64,000 bases of DNA, taken from NCBI RefSeq assembly GCF_017312405.1, contig NZ_BLTG01000013.1, positions 1 to 64,000 of the forward strand, written 5' to 3'. The stretch is from Mycobacterium sp. PO1. GTDB taxonomy: Bacteria; Actinomycetota; Actinomycetes; Mycobacteriales; Mycobacteriaceae. Position 1 is the first letter of the stretch; every line of letters begins with the position of its first letter. The position numbers and the translations under genes were made by a program. Positions 43,733-54,593 of this stretch are shown here, in pieces. Under the pieces are notes generated by a model that worked only from the letters and a program-made list of their open reading frames with translations, was not told the origin of the DNA and did not search any database.

Positions 43733-44859
43733 CGCCGACCGTCCATCGGATAGATCGTCACGCCCCGCACCACCCGGCTGACTTCACCGGACGGGAACGG
43801 GTTGTCCGGAGTCTTCGCGTGCGCCAATGACGTGAACAGCGCCAGATATTGGGCGAACACCAGATACGGCAGCGCGACCAGCGAGTCGGACAGACCGTCG
43901 AGGCCCGGGATCACCATCGCCGGCCCCGAGTCATCCGGCAGAGGCTCGGTGCTGATCACCCGCACGTTCTCCGCGCCGAGCTGGGCGCGCAGCTCGGCGA
44001 CGATGTCGAGGTCGTAACGGCGGGTGTACGGGTCGGTCGAGACGTACACCACCGCCAACGTGTCGGCGTCCAGCACCGACTTCGGGCCGTGCCGAAAACC
44101 CAGCGGTGAGTCGAAGTACGTCACCACCTCCCCCGCAGTGAGTTCGAGCAGCTTGAGCGCCGACTCCTGCGCCAGGCCCTGCAGTGGGCCGCTGCCCAGA
44201 TACACGAAGCGTTGCTTGCCGGCCCGCGCCAGCACGCGGATGTCGTCCTGCAGACCGATCACGTGCTCGGCGCCGCGGGCCAACGCGTCGATGCCCCGGG
44301 CGCCACCGAGCAGTGTCAGGCAGCTCAGCAGCATCGACGTCAGGCTCGACGTCATCGCGAACCCGGAGTCGTTGGTGCGCTCGGGCATGTAGACCACCAG
44401 CGAGTCGTCGCGGTCGAGATGCGCGCGGCCCAGCTTGCCGTCCCGATCGCAGGTCAGCACCAGATGCCACACCTGGTCGACGAACTGGTCGGCCAGTGCC
44501 GTGGTGGCCAGACTCTCGGGGCTGTTGCCGGAGCGGGCGAACGACACCAGCAGCGTCGGGGTACCCGGCTCCAGGTGGTCCAGCGGGCCGGCGACGATAT
44601 CGGTGGTCGCGACGGATTCCACCCGGCGGTTCAGGTGGCGCCGCAGCGCCGGCGCGGCGATGTCACCCGCGAATGCGGAGCTACCCGCCCCGGTCAGGAT
44701 GACGCGCAGGTCGCGCCGCGCCAGGACATCGGCGAGAAACGCCGCTGCCTGCTCGTCGGATCGGCCCGCAACCTCACGCCACGCGTCGGGCTGCTGCGCG
44801 ATCTCGAGAATCGTTGCGCCGCCGTCCTGTTGGGCGGGCACAGCGGTGTGGGTGGTCAT
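43729..44859 (-). CDS. SIS-domain sugar isomerase (AgaS-like)
   Basis: A 376-residue protein with two SIS domains: ILTGAGSSAFAGDI, SFARSGNSPESLAT in the first; YLGSGPLQGLAQESALKLLEL, SPLGFRHGPKS in the second. AgaS-type enzymes deaminate and isomerise galactosamine 6-phosphate to tagatose 6-phosphate. Its partners here, a kinase and tagatose-bisphosphate-type aldolase genes, support that role. Tagatose-6-phosphate kinase and an N-acetyl deacetylase are not in the window. Confidence 0.9.
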   Translation of the reverse strand: MTTHTAVPAQQDGGATILEIAQQPDAWREVAGRSDEQAAAFLADVLARRDLRVILTGAGSSAFAGDIAAPALRRHLNRRVESVATTDIVAGPLDHLEPGTPTLLVSFARSGNSPESLATTALADQFVDQVWHLVLTCDRDGKLGRAHLDRDDSLVVYMPERTNDSGFAMTSSLTSMLLSCLTLLGGARGIDALARGAEHVIGLQDDIRVLARAGKQRFVYLGSGPLQGLAQESALKLLELTAGEVVTYFDSPLGFRHGPKSVLDADTLAVVYVSTDPYTRRYDLDIVAELRAQLGAENVRVISTEPLPDDSGPAMVIPGLDGLSDSLVALPYLVFAQYLALFTSLAHAKTPDNPFPSGEVSRVVRGVTIYPMDGRR

Positions 44860-46179
44860 CGGGCTCCTTCGGGGCTCGGGGCGCGGCAGGCGTCCGCGTA
44901 GGGTCTGAGCGCGTCACGGACCCGGTCGATGACGAGCGCCTGCGCGGAGTCGTCGAGGCCACCGGCACGGATGCGTTCGTATTGCAGCGGCAAAAACTGA
45001 CTGATCAGCGGCAGCGGGATGCCGACCCGGTCGAGGTTGGCCAGCAGCATCTGTCGCGCCGCGTCCACCTCCTCGTCGGCCCAGTAGTAGCGCAACCGGT
45101 CGCTGTAGCTGTAGCGGCGAGCGGTGCGCTGCGCGGCCGGGCTGCCCTCGTAGTAGGACTGCCAGTATTTCGGTTCGGCCAGCATCCGTCGTTCCACGAC
45201 CTCGATCAGGTTCGACCGGGCCGGTCGCGCGATGAGTTCGGTTTCGATCCGCGCCAGCGCGAACAGCGCCTCACGCATCGCGAAGGTCAGCCCGGGACCC
45301 ACTTTGAGGACGGCCCAGTGGTCGTCGACCAGTTCGCGCAACTGCGCGGGTCGCTGGTAGTCGGTCGAATGCGCTTCGAACACCAGGTGCGGCTCGGTGT
45401 CGAGCACGTGCCGCAGTTCTGCGGTGGCGCCGTGCACGTAGTCGAAGACGTTGAGGTGGTCGAACTCGACGCCGGGCTGTACCACCAGCGCCATCACCCG
45501 CGGCCACACCTCACCCAGGCCCGCGTCGGCGAACGCACTGCGGTGCGCGGCCAGCGTGGCGCGGGCCCGTTCGGCCGGCGTCGGGGTGAGCTGCTCCAGG
45601 GTTTCGTGGGCGCCACCGGGGACGGGCACCTCGGTGCCGATCACATACACCGGACCGTCGGAGCCGACCTGGCGGGCGGTGTCCTCGGCCACGCGCAGCA
45701 GCCGCGCACTGCGCTGTGCGACAACGTCGTCGGGCGAGCACGGCGGGGTCGTCGGCGCAGCGCATGCTGCAGTCCAGATGGATCTTGGTGTAGCCGGCCT
45801 CGACGTAGGCGGCGATCAGCGTCTCCGCGTGATCCATCGCCACCGCGGCGTTCTCGCGCTGCCAACGGTTGGGCCCGAGGTGATCGCCCCCGAGGACCAC
45901 CCGGTCGCGGGCGAAGCCGTGGGTGTCGGCGATGCCGAGCACCAGCTCCCGGAACTCCGCGGGCCGGAGCCCGGTGTAGCCGCCGAACTGGTCGACCTGA
46001 TTGGAAGTGGCTTCGATCAGCACGAAGCCGTCGTCGGCGGCGGCCTGGACAATCGCTGCCTCCAGCACGGTGGGGTGCGCCGAGCACACCGAGTAGACCC
46101 CCACAGGTTCACCCGCCTTGTGCCGCCCGATCGTGTCGGCCAGCCAGTCGACCCGCCGCAGCGTCGATGCCGAACTCAT
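44856..46179 (-). pseudogene. KbaZ/GatZ-like tagatose-bisphosphate aldolase subunit, single-base frameshift
   Basis: Two frames together give a complete protein of about 440 residues. The N-terminal frame runs from ATG 46179 ([36 protein letters not shown]) to [12 protein letters not shown]. It then reads nonsense (RRRCRTAQ), while the neighbouring frame continues [19 protein letters not shown] and on to the stop at 44856. One extra C in a CCC run (GGG at 45732-45734 on the plus strand) explains the break. Removing it restores the family sequence. The subunit normally stabilises the class II aldolase KbaY/GatY encoded next to it. The rest of the gene is intact, so the lesion is recent, or a sequencing error. 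It is tightly overlapped with both neighbours (ATGA). Confidence 0.88.
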
Positions 46180-47057
46180 CGCGCCTCCAACGTGGCCGGC
46201 GCGGTGATGACGCGGCACAGTTCGGCGACGGTGTCGGCGATGGCCTCGCGGGCCGGTGCCAGATACGTGCGGGGATCGGTCACCGACGCCTGCCCGTCGA
46301 GGACGGCGCGCACCGCACCGGAGTAGGCCAGGTTGAGCGCGGTACCGATGTTCACCTTGCGCATCCCCGCGCGCACCGCGGCGCCGAGGTTGTCGTCCGA
46401 CACCCCCGAAGAGCCGTGCAGCACAAGGGGAACCGCGACACTGCCACTGAGGCGTCCGATCAGGGCCAGGTCCAATTCGGCGTCGCGGGTGGTCATGGCG
46501 TGCGAGCTGCCGACGGCGACCGCCAGCCCGTCCACTCCGGTGGCGGCGACGAACTCGGCGGCCTCGGCCGGATCGGTGCGGGCGCCCGGTTCGTGGGCGC
46601 CGATCGCGTGACCGTTCTTGCCGCCGACCTGGCCGAGTTCGGCCTCCACCCACAGACCCACCTCGTGTGCGCGGAGCGTGAAGCCATGCGTCGCCTCGAC
46701 GTTGGCGCGGTAGGACAGGTGCGCCGTGTCGACCATCAGCGAGGTGACGCCGAGGTCGGCGGCGGTGGCGATCGCCTCGTCGATCAGTGCGGGGTCCTGC
46801 AGGTGGTCCAGGTGCACCCCCAGCGCGGCATCGGAGCCCTCGGCGATCCGCGCGCACGCCGACACCAGCGGCGCCATGCGCCCGCCGTGAAAACGAATCG
46901 TGTTCTCGCTGATCTGGATCAGGGCCGCGGCACCGCTGCGCTCGACGCCGGTGGCGATGCCCTCGGCATGCTCGAGGGTGATCGCGTTGAAGGCCGGCAC
47001 AGCGGCACCGGTCACCGCCGCGGACATGATCAGGTCGGCGGTGGCGGTCAACGCCAT
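46176..47057 (-). CDS. class II tagatose/fructose-bisphosphate aldolase (KbaY/GatY-like)
   Basis: A 293-residue zinc aldolase: GVHLDHLQD (zinc and catalytic residues about 80-88), [15 protein letters not shown], and [13 protein letters not shown] with [10 protein letters not shown] binding phosphate and zinc. It should cleave tagatose 1,6-bisphosphate to DHAP and glyceraldehyde 3-phosphate. First gene of the leftward operon; the regulator gene is divergent, 136 bases away. The overlap with the kbaZ-like gene (ATGA) means translation of that gene is coupled to this one. Confidence 0.92.
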   Translation of the reverse strand: MALTATADLIMSAAVTGAAVPAFNAITLEHAEGIATGVERSGAAALIQISENTIRFHGGRMAPLVSACARIAEGSDAALGVHLDHLQDPALIDEAIATAADLGVTSLMVDTAHLSYRANVEATHGFTLRAHEVGLWVEAELGQVGGKNGHAIGAHEPGARTDPAEAAEFVAATGVDGLAVAVGSSHAMTTRDAELDLALIGRLSGSVAVPLVLHGSSGVSDDNLGAAVRAGMRKVNIGTALNLAYSGAVRAVLDGQASVTDPRTYLAPAREAIADTVAELCRVITAPATLEAR

Positions 47058-47099
47058 GACACGGCCTCGGCGGCGGGGGCGGATGTGTGGGACATCACT

Positions 47100-47116
47100 C
47101 GAGCATGAGAAGCTCG
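47100..47116. promoter_or_regulatory. candidate DeoR operator
   Basis: CGAGC (47100-47104) and GCTCG (47112-47116) form a short inverted repeat in the divergent space between the aldolase and deoR genes. CGCTCAA occurs twice nearby as a direct repeat. Weak evidence. Confidence 0.3.
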
Positions 47117-47193
47117 CTCAAAGCGCGCAATACCAACCGGCCAAACGCTCAACAAAACTGCGCGGTTCGGCCACCGTCCGAGGAGTACCGGCC

Positions 47194-47973
47194 ATGTCGA
47201 TCAAGCGCACCGACCGGATGCGGGAGGTGCTGTCACTGCTCCGCGACCGGGGCGAAGTCTCGTCGACGGTGCTGTGTGCGGAGTTGCGCGTCTCGGTGGC
47301 CACGCTGCGCCGCGACCTCGCTGAGCTGGAAGAGCAGGGCCTGCTGGTGCGCACCCACGGCGGTGCGCGCGCGCTGGACCCCAGCGGCAGCGAGATCCCG
47401 GTCCGGTTGCGCGATCACCGGATGGTGGCGATCAAGCGACGGATCGCCCAGCACGCCGCGGCGTTGGTGCCGCCCGGGCCGCAGGCGGTCGCGCTGACCG
47501 GCGGAGTGACCACCGGCGAGGTCGCCCGGGCACTCAAGGGCAGGCCGAACATCACGATCGTCACCAACTCGCTGACCATCGCCGCCGACTGCGCCGTCGA
47601 CGCGCACATGAAGGTGATCGCGACCGGGGGCCTGGTGCGCGCCAACACCCTGGAGGCGGTCGGCCCGATGTCCGAGCATGCGTTCCAGGTCATCACCGTC
47701 GGCACGGCGGTGCTGGGCGCGGACGGAATGTCAGCGGAGGTCGGCGCCACCACCTTCGACGAAGCCGAGGCCCGTACCGCGATCGCGATGGCCGCCAACG
47801 CCCAGCGTGTCATCGTCGCCGTCGACGGTTCCAAGATCGGCACCGTCACGCTCGCGAAAATGGTTCCGCTGGAACGGATCCATCACCTGGTGACCGACTC
47901 GACCGCCGACAGGCAGCAACTGAAGCTCATCCATGCCGCCGGGGTGCAGGTCCACGAGATCACCGTCGACTGA
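47194..47973 (+). CDS. DeoR-family sugar operon regulator
   Basis: A 259-residue protein. The N-terminal helix-turn-helix reads VSVATLRRDLAELEEQGLLV-RTHGGA, the DeoR signature; the C-terminal sensor domain has LTGGVTTGEVARAL, VTNSLTIA and GADGMSAEVGATTFDEAEA, which bind a sugar phosphate. It is divergent from the aldolase operon and should repress it. AGGAGT lies seven bases before ATG 47194. Confidence 0.92.
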   Translation: MSIKRTDRMREVLSLLRDRGEVSSTVLCAELRVSVATLRRDLAELEEQGLLVRTHGGARALDPSGSEIPVRLRDHRMVAIKRRIAQHAAALVPPGPQAVALTGGVTTGEVARALKGRPNITIVTNSLTIAADCAVDAHMKVIATGGLVRANTLEAVGPMSEHAFQVITVGTAVLGADGMSAEVGATTFDEAEARTAIAMAANAQRVIVAVDGSKIGTVTLAKMVPLERIHHLVTDSTADRQQLKLIHAAGVQVHEITVD

Positions 47974-47979
47974 GTTCGT

Positions 47980-48585
47980 TCACGGCGACACATCGGCGGC
48001 CTGCGGAACCTGTGCGGGCTCTGCCCGGCCGCCGCGGCCGATGCGGACCGTCTTCGCGCCGGGCACCGTCCGGGCCAGCGCGATGGCGATGCGACGCTCC
48101 GGGTCGTCGTCGAAGCGCCCCGCCAGCGTCACGTCACCGCCGCGCACCTGCGCGACCCAGCGCCGCTTACCGGTGTAGTCGTCGAGCAACTTCTGCACGC
48201 CCACAGCAATCGCGTCGTCACTGGTCAGGTCGAGCCGCAGCAGATCCCCTCGGCTGATGATGCCGATCACCCGTCCTTCGTCGTCGACGACGGGCAGGCT
48301 GCGAATCCCCTGGCCCAGCAACAGCTGGCCCACGACATGGACGTCGGCGAACATCTCAGCGGCAAGTGCGGGACAGGCCATCGCCTCACCGGCTGTGGTG
48401 TGGCCACGATGGTTGGCGCGCAACACGTCTCCGGCGGTGATCACACCCAGCAGCAGTCCACCGTCGTCGACCACCGGCAGCGCGGCATAACCACAGTTGG
48501 CGAGAATCGCCCCCGCCTCGGACAACGGCGTGGCATGCCGGACGGTGACCACCGGCCTGGTCATGAAGTTCACAGCGGACCACAT
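47980..48585 (-). CDS. CBS-pair protein with C-terminal BON-like domain
   Basis: A 201-residue protein with two CBS motifs (MTRPVVTVRHATPLSEAGAIL ... LPVVDDGGLLLGVITAGDVL; and IRSLPVVDDEGRVIGIISRGDLL), followed by a BON-like segment (RRWVAQVRGGDVTLAGRF). CBS pairs bind adenine nucleotides. Relatives in mycobacteria include hypoxia-linked Hrp1 and CBS-BON proteins; I see no DosR box here. The start at 48585 is taken because the CBS domain begins at once. It converges on deoR with a six-base gap. Confidence 0.85.
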   Translation of the reverse strand: MWSAVNFMTRPVVTVRHATPLSEAGAILANCGYAALPVVDDGGLLLGVITAGDVLRANHRGHTTAGEAMACPALAAEMFADVHVVGQLLLGQGIRSLPVVDDEGRVIGIISRGDLLRLDLTSDDAIAVGVQKLLDDYTGKRRWVAQVRGGDVTLAGRFDDDPERRIAIALARTVPGAKTVRIGRGGRAEPAQVPQAADVSP

Positions 48586-48679
48586 GATGGGGGTGCCTCC
48601 CTGGGCGAGTAGGCTTATGCTACGAAACACAATACACGAAGCACGTTGCGTATGTATCCGGCGGCCGGACATTGACCTA

Positions 48680-48693
48680 CGAAGCGTGCTTCG
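48680..48693. promoter_or_regulatory. CGAAGC-GT-GCTTCG palindrome upstream of the CBS gene
   Basis: A 6-2-6 inverted repeat. A related half-site, CGAAGCACG, occurs at 48637-48645, between the palindrome and the CBS gene. It may be an operator for an unknown regulator. Confidence 0.4.
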
Positions 48694-48852
48694 CTAATAC
48701 TGCTTCCGCTTCAGTAGCGGCGAACGGTGCGCCGGAAGCGAGACACCATGGACCACCGCCGGGCGTCTTCGCCTTCCGCGCAACGGCATTGGCCGGACCC
48801 GCCGAATCGCGCGGAACCGACGGAGGACGACGAGATCCCCCGTGACAGCGAC

Positions 48853-50091
48853 TCAGCCCGGACCCCGCCGATCGGGAAAACGGTCCAGCATGCAGCGCGC
48901 CGCCGCGGCCACCCGCGCGCGGTCGAACGTCATCACCATGTCGAATCTCTTCTCCCCGCCCGGCGAGAGTCCCGCGCCCGGCCGCTCGCGGGCCAGCAGG
49001 CCGGCCGCCATGTCCGGGCCGAGCACCACCACCCCCCACTCAGCCAGCAGCGGGTCCCCGTCGTCCAGGCTCACCCACTTCACCCCGGGGCACGGGGCTC
49101 TCGACGTACCCCCGCCGAGCACTGCGACCAGGGGCGAGCGCTCCGCCAACCCGAGATAGACATCCACAGTGAGGCCGGTGAAGTACTTGGCCTCCTGCAC
49201 CGCGGCCAGCACGATCGGCGGGCTGTCGGCCACCGACGCCAAATGCTCGATGTGGCGAGACAGCTGCAACACGGTCGGCTTACGCACCGCGCGGGTCATC
49301 AATCCCGGTGCCGCCAGGTCGAAGGCCGACGCCTGGGCTGGTAGCGGTGACTGAGCCGTGTGCGCCGGGCGGTAGCTGCTTTGGGGCGGAACGAGCAGGT
49401 CACCGGGGCGGCCGAACCGGAACCCCTGCCCCAGCGTCGCGCCGTAGGCCAGGGCCTGCTCCAGATGCTCGTCTGTCTCGATGCCTTCGGCCAGGATCGT
49501 CGCGCCCGTGCGCTCGTGGTGGGCGATCACCGCGGCGATCGTGCGGGCCTGCAGCCTGTTGGGCTGATTCTGCACCAACTGCATGTCCAGCTTCAGGATG
49601 TCGGGAGCGACCAGATCCAGCAGCGCCAACGAATCGCTGTGCACCCCGATGTCGTCGAGCGCGATCGAATATCCGGCAGCGCGCAGAGCGGCGACCTTGC
49701 GAAGCAGAGCGCTCGGATTGGTCAGCAACTCACGTTCGGTCAACTCGAAGACCAGATGGCACTCCTCGGCGGCAGCAGTCACCTTCGCCGCAGCGCCCGG
49801 GTCCAGAGCCGCCGTGGTCGGCTCGACATTGATCAACAGCAACATGCCCGAGGCCGCACCGCCCTGCATCGCCGCCTGCGCCGCCGAGCCGACGCAGTGG
49901 TGATCCAGCGCGTCGAGCGTCCCGTTGACCCTCGCCCGGGCGAACACGTCGAGCGGACCGACATCCCGCAACCCCGGCCACCGTGCCAAGGCCTCATAGC
50001 CGACCACGGTCTCATCGGGAAGCGACACCACGCGCTGGAACTGCGGTTCGACACCCTGGCCCGCAGCGGCGTCGTCAAGCACGCTCGACAT
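48853..50091 (-). CDS. EAL cyclic-di-GMP phosphodiesterase with DICT sensory domain
   Basis: A 412-residue protein. The EAL domain (about 15-240) has YEALARW, INVEPTT, FELTERE, ALDDIG, LKLDMQL and AEGIET, so all main metal- and substrate-contact positions are present and it should be active. The C-terminal part (about 270-405: LQLSRHIEHLASVADSPP, VVVLGPDMAAGLLARERPG, MVMTFDRARVAAAARCML) is a DICT domain. No membrane segment. ATG at 50091 follows GAGGGGAATGTG; an in-frame ATG at 50118 lies upstream of that site. It is divergent from a membrane GGDEF gene. Confidence 0.9.
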   Translation of the reverse strand: MSSVLDDAAAGQGVEPQFQRVVSLPDETVVGYEALARWPGLRDVGPLDVFARARVNGTLDALDHHCVGSAAQAAMQGGAASGMLLLINVEPTTAALDPGAAAKVTAAAEECHLVFELTERELLTNPSALLRKVAALRAAGYSIALDDIGVHSDSLALLDLVAPDILKLDMQLVQNQPNRLQARTIAAVIAHHERTGATILAEGIETDEHLEQALAYGATLGQGFRFGRPGDLLVPPQSSYRPAHTAQSPLPAQASAFDLAAPGLMTRAVRKPTVLQLSRHIEHLASVADSPPIVLAAVQEAKYFTGLTVDVYLGLAERSPLVAVLGGGTSRAPCPGVKWVSLDDGDPLLAEWGVVVLGPDMAAGLLARERPGAGLSPGGEKRFDMVMTFDRARVAAAARCMLDRFPDRRGPG

Positions 50092-50378
50092 CACATTCCC
50101 CTCAGTCGAGTGGAACATACAACTTTACGGGAGTGTCCACCGACGCACCGGTGCAACAGTTACGCACTCGGACCCTCCCGTACATCCCCCCGTCACTGAT
50201 CGCACCGAGGCGCCGTCGACGACACGCGCAGGAGCCTCGCGGCTTTCAGGCTCGGACGAAACGCCGAGCGCGCGGACACGGAGGGCAAATCGGGCTAACC
50301 GCGCGGCCGGGTGCACGACCGGGGTTAGGCTCTGTCCATGCTCAGCAAAGCGGCTGAGCAGACGACGACGGGGGTCGG

Positions 50379-51512
50379 ATGCGGTCGATTCTGCGTTGGT
50401 GGCGGAGCCCGGATCAATACGACTGGTTGTCGAGCTACATGCATGCCCGCGGTTTCACCCGGCCGGCGCAGATTCTGATGGCCGTGATCGCTGCGTCCGG
50501 CGCGCTCGTCCCCGCCAACGCGTTGTGGAGCCCGGCTCCGGCCAACTTCGCACTCCTCATTCCCGCGGCGGTGGTCGCTGGAGTGGCCGGCCTCGGCTAC
50601 ACCGCGCTGTGGCTGACGCGGTGGCCCACCCGCGCGCAGTCCATCGGATTCGCGTCGTTCATCTGCCTGAGCATCGGCCTCGGCAGCTGGGCTTCCGCCG
50701 ACCCGCAGATCGGCTTGATGGCGTGCGCTGCGCTGGCCGTGTCCGGCGGCTACTTCGCCTTCTTCCACTCCGCTCGGCTGGTCACCGCCAACTTCGTCGT
50801 CGCGCTCGCCGTCGCCACCACACACGTCTGGGCGATGGCCACCCACGGCGAGCTGGTGCTGGCGTTGACCATGGTCTTCCTCGTCGTCGAGCTCAACGCC
50901 GCCGTCCCGCTGGCCATCCAGATCATGGTGCACGCGCTGGGGATCGACCTCATCAAATCCGATCGTGACCCGCTCACCGGCCTGCTGAACCGGCGTTCAT
51001 TCCAGCGTGCCGTCGTCGCAACCGTTCTCGACGGTCACCGTGCCGGACGTTATCTGGCCTTCGGAATGATCGACCTGGACCGGTTCAAGGCGCTCAACGA
51101 CACCCTCGGCCACGACGCCGGCGACGACGCCCTGGTCGAGGTCGGCCGCGCCCTGGGCGCGACGCTGCCGTCGTCGGCGATCGTGGGGCGGGTCGGCGGT
51201 GAGGAGTTCCTGGTCGCCGACATCATCACCTCACCGGTTGCGGAGACCCTCGGCGAACAGGCCCGCGCGGCCGTCACCACGACCCGCTACGGACTGACCG
51301 CCAGCGTCGGTACTGCCGCCGTCGACGTCACCTCGCTGAACACCGCCACCATCGTCGATTCGCTGCACTGGCTCACCGTGCAATCCGACGTCGCGATGTA
51401 CACCGCCAAACGCGCCGGCGGTAACCGGGTGCACCACCACGGTCCGCTGCAGACCCACCGGGCAGCCTCCGACGTCGAACGCGAAGACGGCCGCAACGTT
51501 ACCGGCGGGTAA
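50379..51512 (+). CDS. membrane-bound GGDEF diguanylate cyclase
   Basis: A 377-residue protein. About six helices (residues 30-185) form a membrane sensor, followed by the GGDEF domain: DPLTGLLNRRSF, GMIDLDRFKALNDTLGH and the active loop RVGGEEFLV (GGEEF is active in known enzymes). The inhibitory RxxD site is not obvious. It should make cyclic di-GMP in response to a membrane signal. It is divergent from the EAL-DICT gene, so synthesis and breakdown genes share one regulatory space of about 290 bases. Confidence 0.9.
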   Translation: MRSILRWWRSPDQYDWLSSYMHARGFTRPAQILMAVIAASGALVPANALWSPAPANFALLIPAAVVAGVAGLGYTALWLTRWPTRAQSIGFASFICLSIGLGSWASADPQIGLMACAALAVSGGYFAFFHSARLVTANFVVALAVATTHVWAMATHGELVLALTMVFLVVELNAAVPLAIQIMVHALGIDLIKSDRDPLTGLLNRRSFQRAVVATVLDGHRAGRYLAFGMIDLDRFKALNDTLGHDAGDDALVEVGRALGATLPSSAIVGRVGGEEFLVADIITSPVAETLGEQARAAVTTTRYGLTASVGTAAVDVTSLNTATIVDSLHWLTVQSDVAMYTAKRAGGNRVHHHGPLQTHRAASDVEREDGRNVTGG

Positions 51513-51583
51513 GGGACCGGCTCGCCGACACTCAAGGTGGGCCGCATAAACTGCCCGGGATATCGTCTTTAGGAAGCTCTTAA

Positions 51584-53410
<1,827 letters not shown>

Positions 53411-53794
53411 TCTTTCCCGCTTTGTGAGTGCGCGAGCGCGCGCGTCTGCACACGACACTCCGTCGTTTTTCGTGCAGGTGCGTGCGCTCGCCGCGTTTGC
53501 GGGCCGGTTCACCGGTCGGGCATGCAGTGCGCCGCTCGATGATTAGCTGTACTGCCTATGCGGGTATGGCTAGGCTACGCTGGGCGGGCACAGCGCCGGC
53601 ACCGCGCATCCCGCGAAGCTGGCAATTTGCACTTTCGTGAATTACTTCCCCTCACCCGGCCTCCTCGTATATGGTTTGCTCACGTTGCGGTCAGAGGTTT
53701 GCTGAGCGGACCCGACTCAACAGTGGACCGAGGGGTGGAACGGCCCCGCTGCCTGCATGGGCAGCGGGGCCGATCCCTGTGCGAAGCTGTGCGG
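53411..53794. other. intergenic region after accA3
   Basis: About 385 bases between accA3 and the next rightward gene. It holds a large imperfect hairpin (53432-53491), listed separately. The rest shows short open frames without recognisable similarity. Confidence 0.5.
53432..53491. repeat. large imperfect hairpin, mycobacterial intergenic-repeat type
   Basis: GCGAGCGCGCGCGTCTGCAC (from 53432) pairs with the reverse complement of the segment ending 53491, about 17 of 20 positions matching, around a loop of about 20 bases. The GCGAGCG...TCTGCAC core recurs near 63470. It may terminate accA3. Confidence 0.65.
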
Positions 53795-54112
53795 GTGGAG
53801 CCCATCGAAATCAATGCCGGCGCCTGGTACCTGCGCGCATTGCGTGCCGACGACCGCGTCGACGACCGCCCGGCCCTGGCCGACATGGGCCAGCACGACG
53901 CCGAGCACGTCGCCCGCCGCACGACACAGTGGGAGACGGACACGCTGTACTCCTGGGCGGTCTGCGAACCGACCACCGGCGAACTGCTCGCCGAGGTCAC
54001 CCTCGATCCGGCCAGCGGCAACATCGGGCTGCAGGCGCGCCGCGGTCACGCGCAGGCCGCACAGACCGGGGCCGATGCGGTCCGCCGGTTCGCCGACGCC
54101 ATGCTCGGCTGA
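53795..54112 (+). CDS. small protein, possible partial GNAT-type N-acetyltransferase
   Basis: A 105-residue protein starting VEPIEINAGAWYLRALRADDR, which resembles the first strand of GNAT acetyltransferases (a ligand-loop with RALR), then YSWAVCEPTTGELLAEVTLDP as the second and third strands. The acetyl-CoA pyrophosphate-binding loop (Q/RxxGxG/A) expected later is not evident, so it may be a shortened, inactive relative. GTG at 53795 is used; an upstream GTG at 53789 is possible. Lies between accA3 and sigF-region genes. Confidence 0.65.
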   Translation: MEPIEINAGAWYLRALRADDRVDDRPALADMGQHDAEHVARRTTQWETDTLYSWAVCEPTTGELLAEVTLDPASGNIGLQARRGHAQAAQTGADAVRRFADAMLG

Positions 54113-54115
54113 CGC

Positions 54116-54219
54116 TGCGAATCCGGCGCGCGGAGGCACCCGCACGCAGCCGTAGCGCGGTTACCCCTGCGAATCTGGCGCGCTAGGGCACCCTCACGGT
54201 GCCGTAGCGCGCCCGATTC
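54116..54219. repeat. 52-bp degenerate tandem repeat after a stop codon
   Basis: TGCGAATCCGGCGCGC (from 54116) and TGCGAATCTGGCGCGC (from 54168) begin two 52-bp units, each also containing a GCCGTAGCGCG segment. It starts a few bases after the preceding gene's stop. Confidence 0.8.
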
Positions 54220-54227
54220 GCCGGGAT

Positions 54228-54470
54228 TCAGCGGCTCTGGTGCACCGTGGTGTCGGTGTGCGGCCCGGTCGCCTGCGAGGGCCAGTAGTAGTAGCCCCAG
54301 TGCGGGTACATCATCGTCTGATGGGCGTAGGTGTCCGGCGTGGCGACCATGCTGCCGTCGTCGTTGACGGTCATCGACGCGCTCGCCGTGCCGGCCAGGC
54401 CGAGCGCGGCACCGCCGATGATTCCGGCGGAGACGAGGGGCAGAGCGATCAGCTGGATGATGCGGTTCAT
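54228..54470 (-). CDS. small exported Tyr/Trp-rich protein
   Basis: An 80-residue protein with a signal peptide (about 1-31, cut near ASA-SM). The mature part is short: TVNDDGSMVATPDTYAHQ, then MMYPHWGYYYWPSQ, an aromatic patch. AAGGAG eight bases before ATG 54470 fixes the start. Family not recognised; the aromatic patch could bind a glycan or stick to the envelope. Confidence 0.72.
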   Translation of the reverse strand: MNRIIQLIALPLVSAGIIGGAALGLAGTASASMTVNDDGSMVATPDTYAHQTMMYPHWGYYYWPSQATGPHTDTTVHQSR

Positions 54471-54593
54471 GTCGATCTCCTTGTGGTGGTGGGTGTTTCG
54501 CTGAGACAACTCTCTCCCACCACGGCCGCCCCGTCTGTCGGCGGATCAGACGGCGCAGAGGATGAATCGGCGTTCCCCCGATCGGGGGAAGAC

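Noticed and set aside
44814..47108. 764-codon open frame opposite the kbaZ-aldolase genes
   Set aside because: The minus strand holds the aldolase and the two reconstructable parts of the kbaZ-like gene; the plus frame shows no motif.
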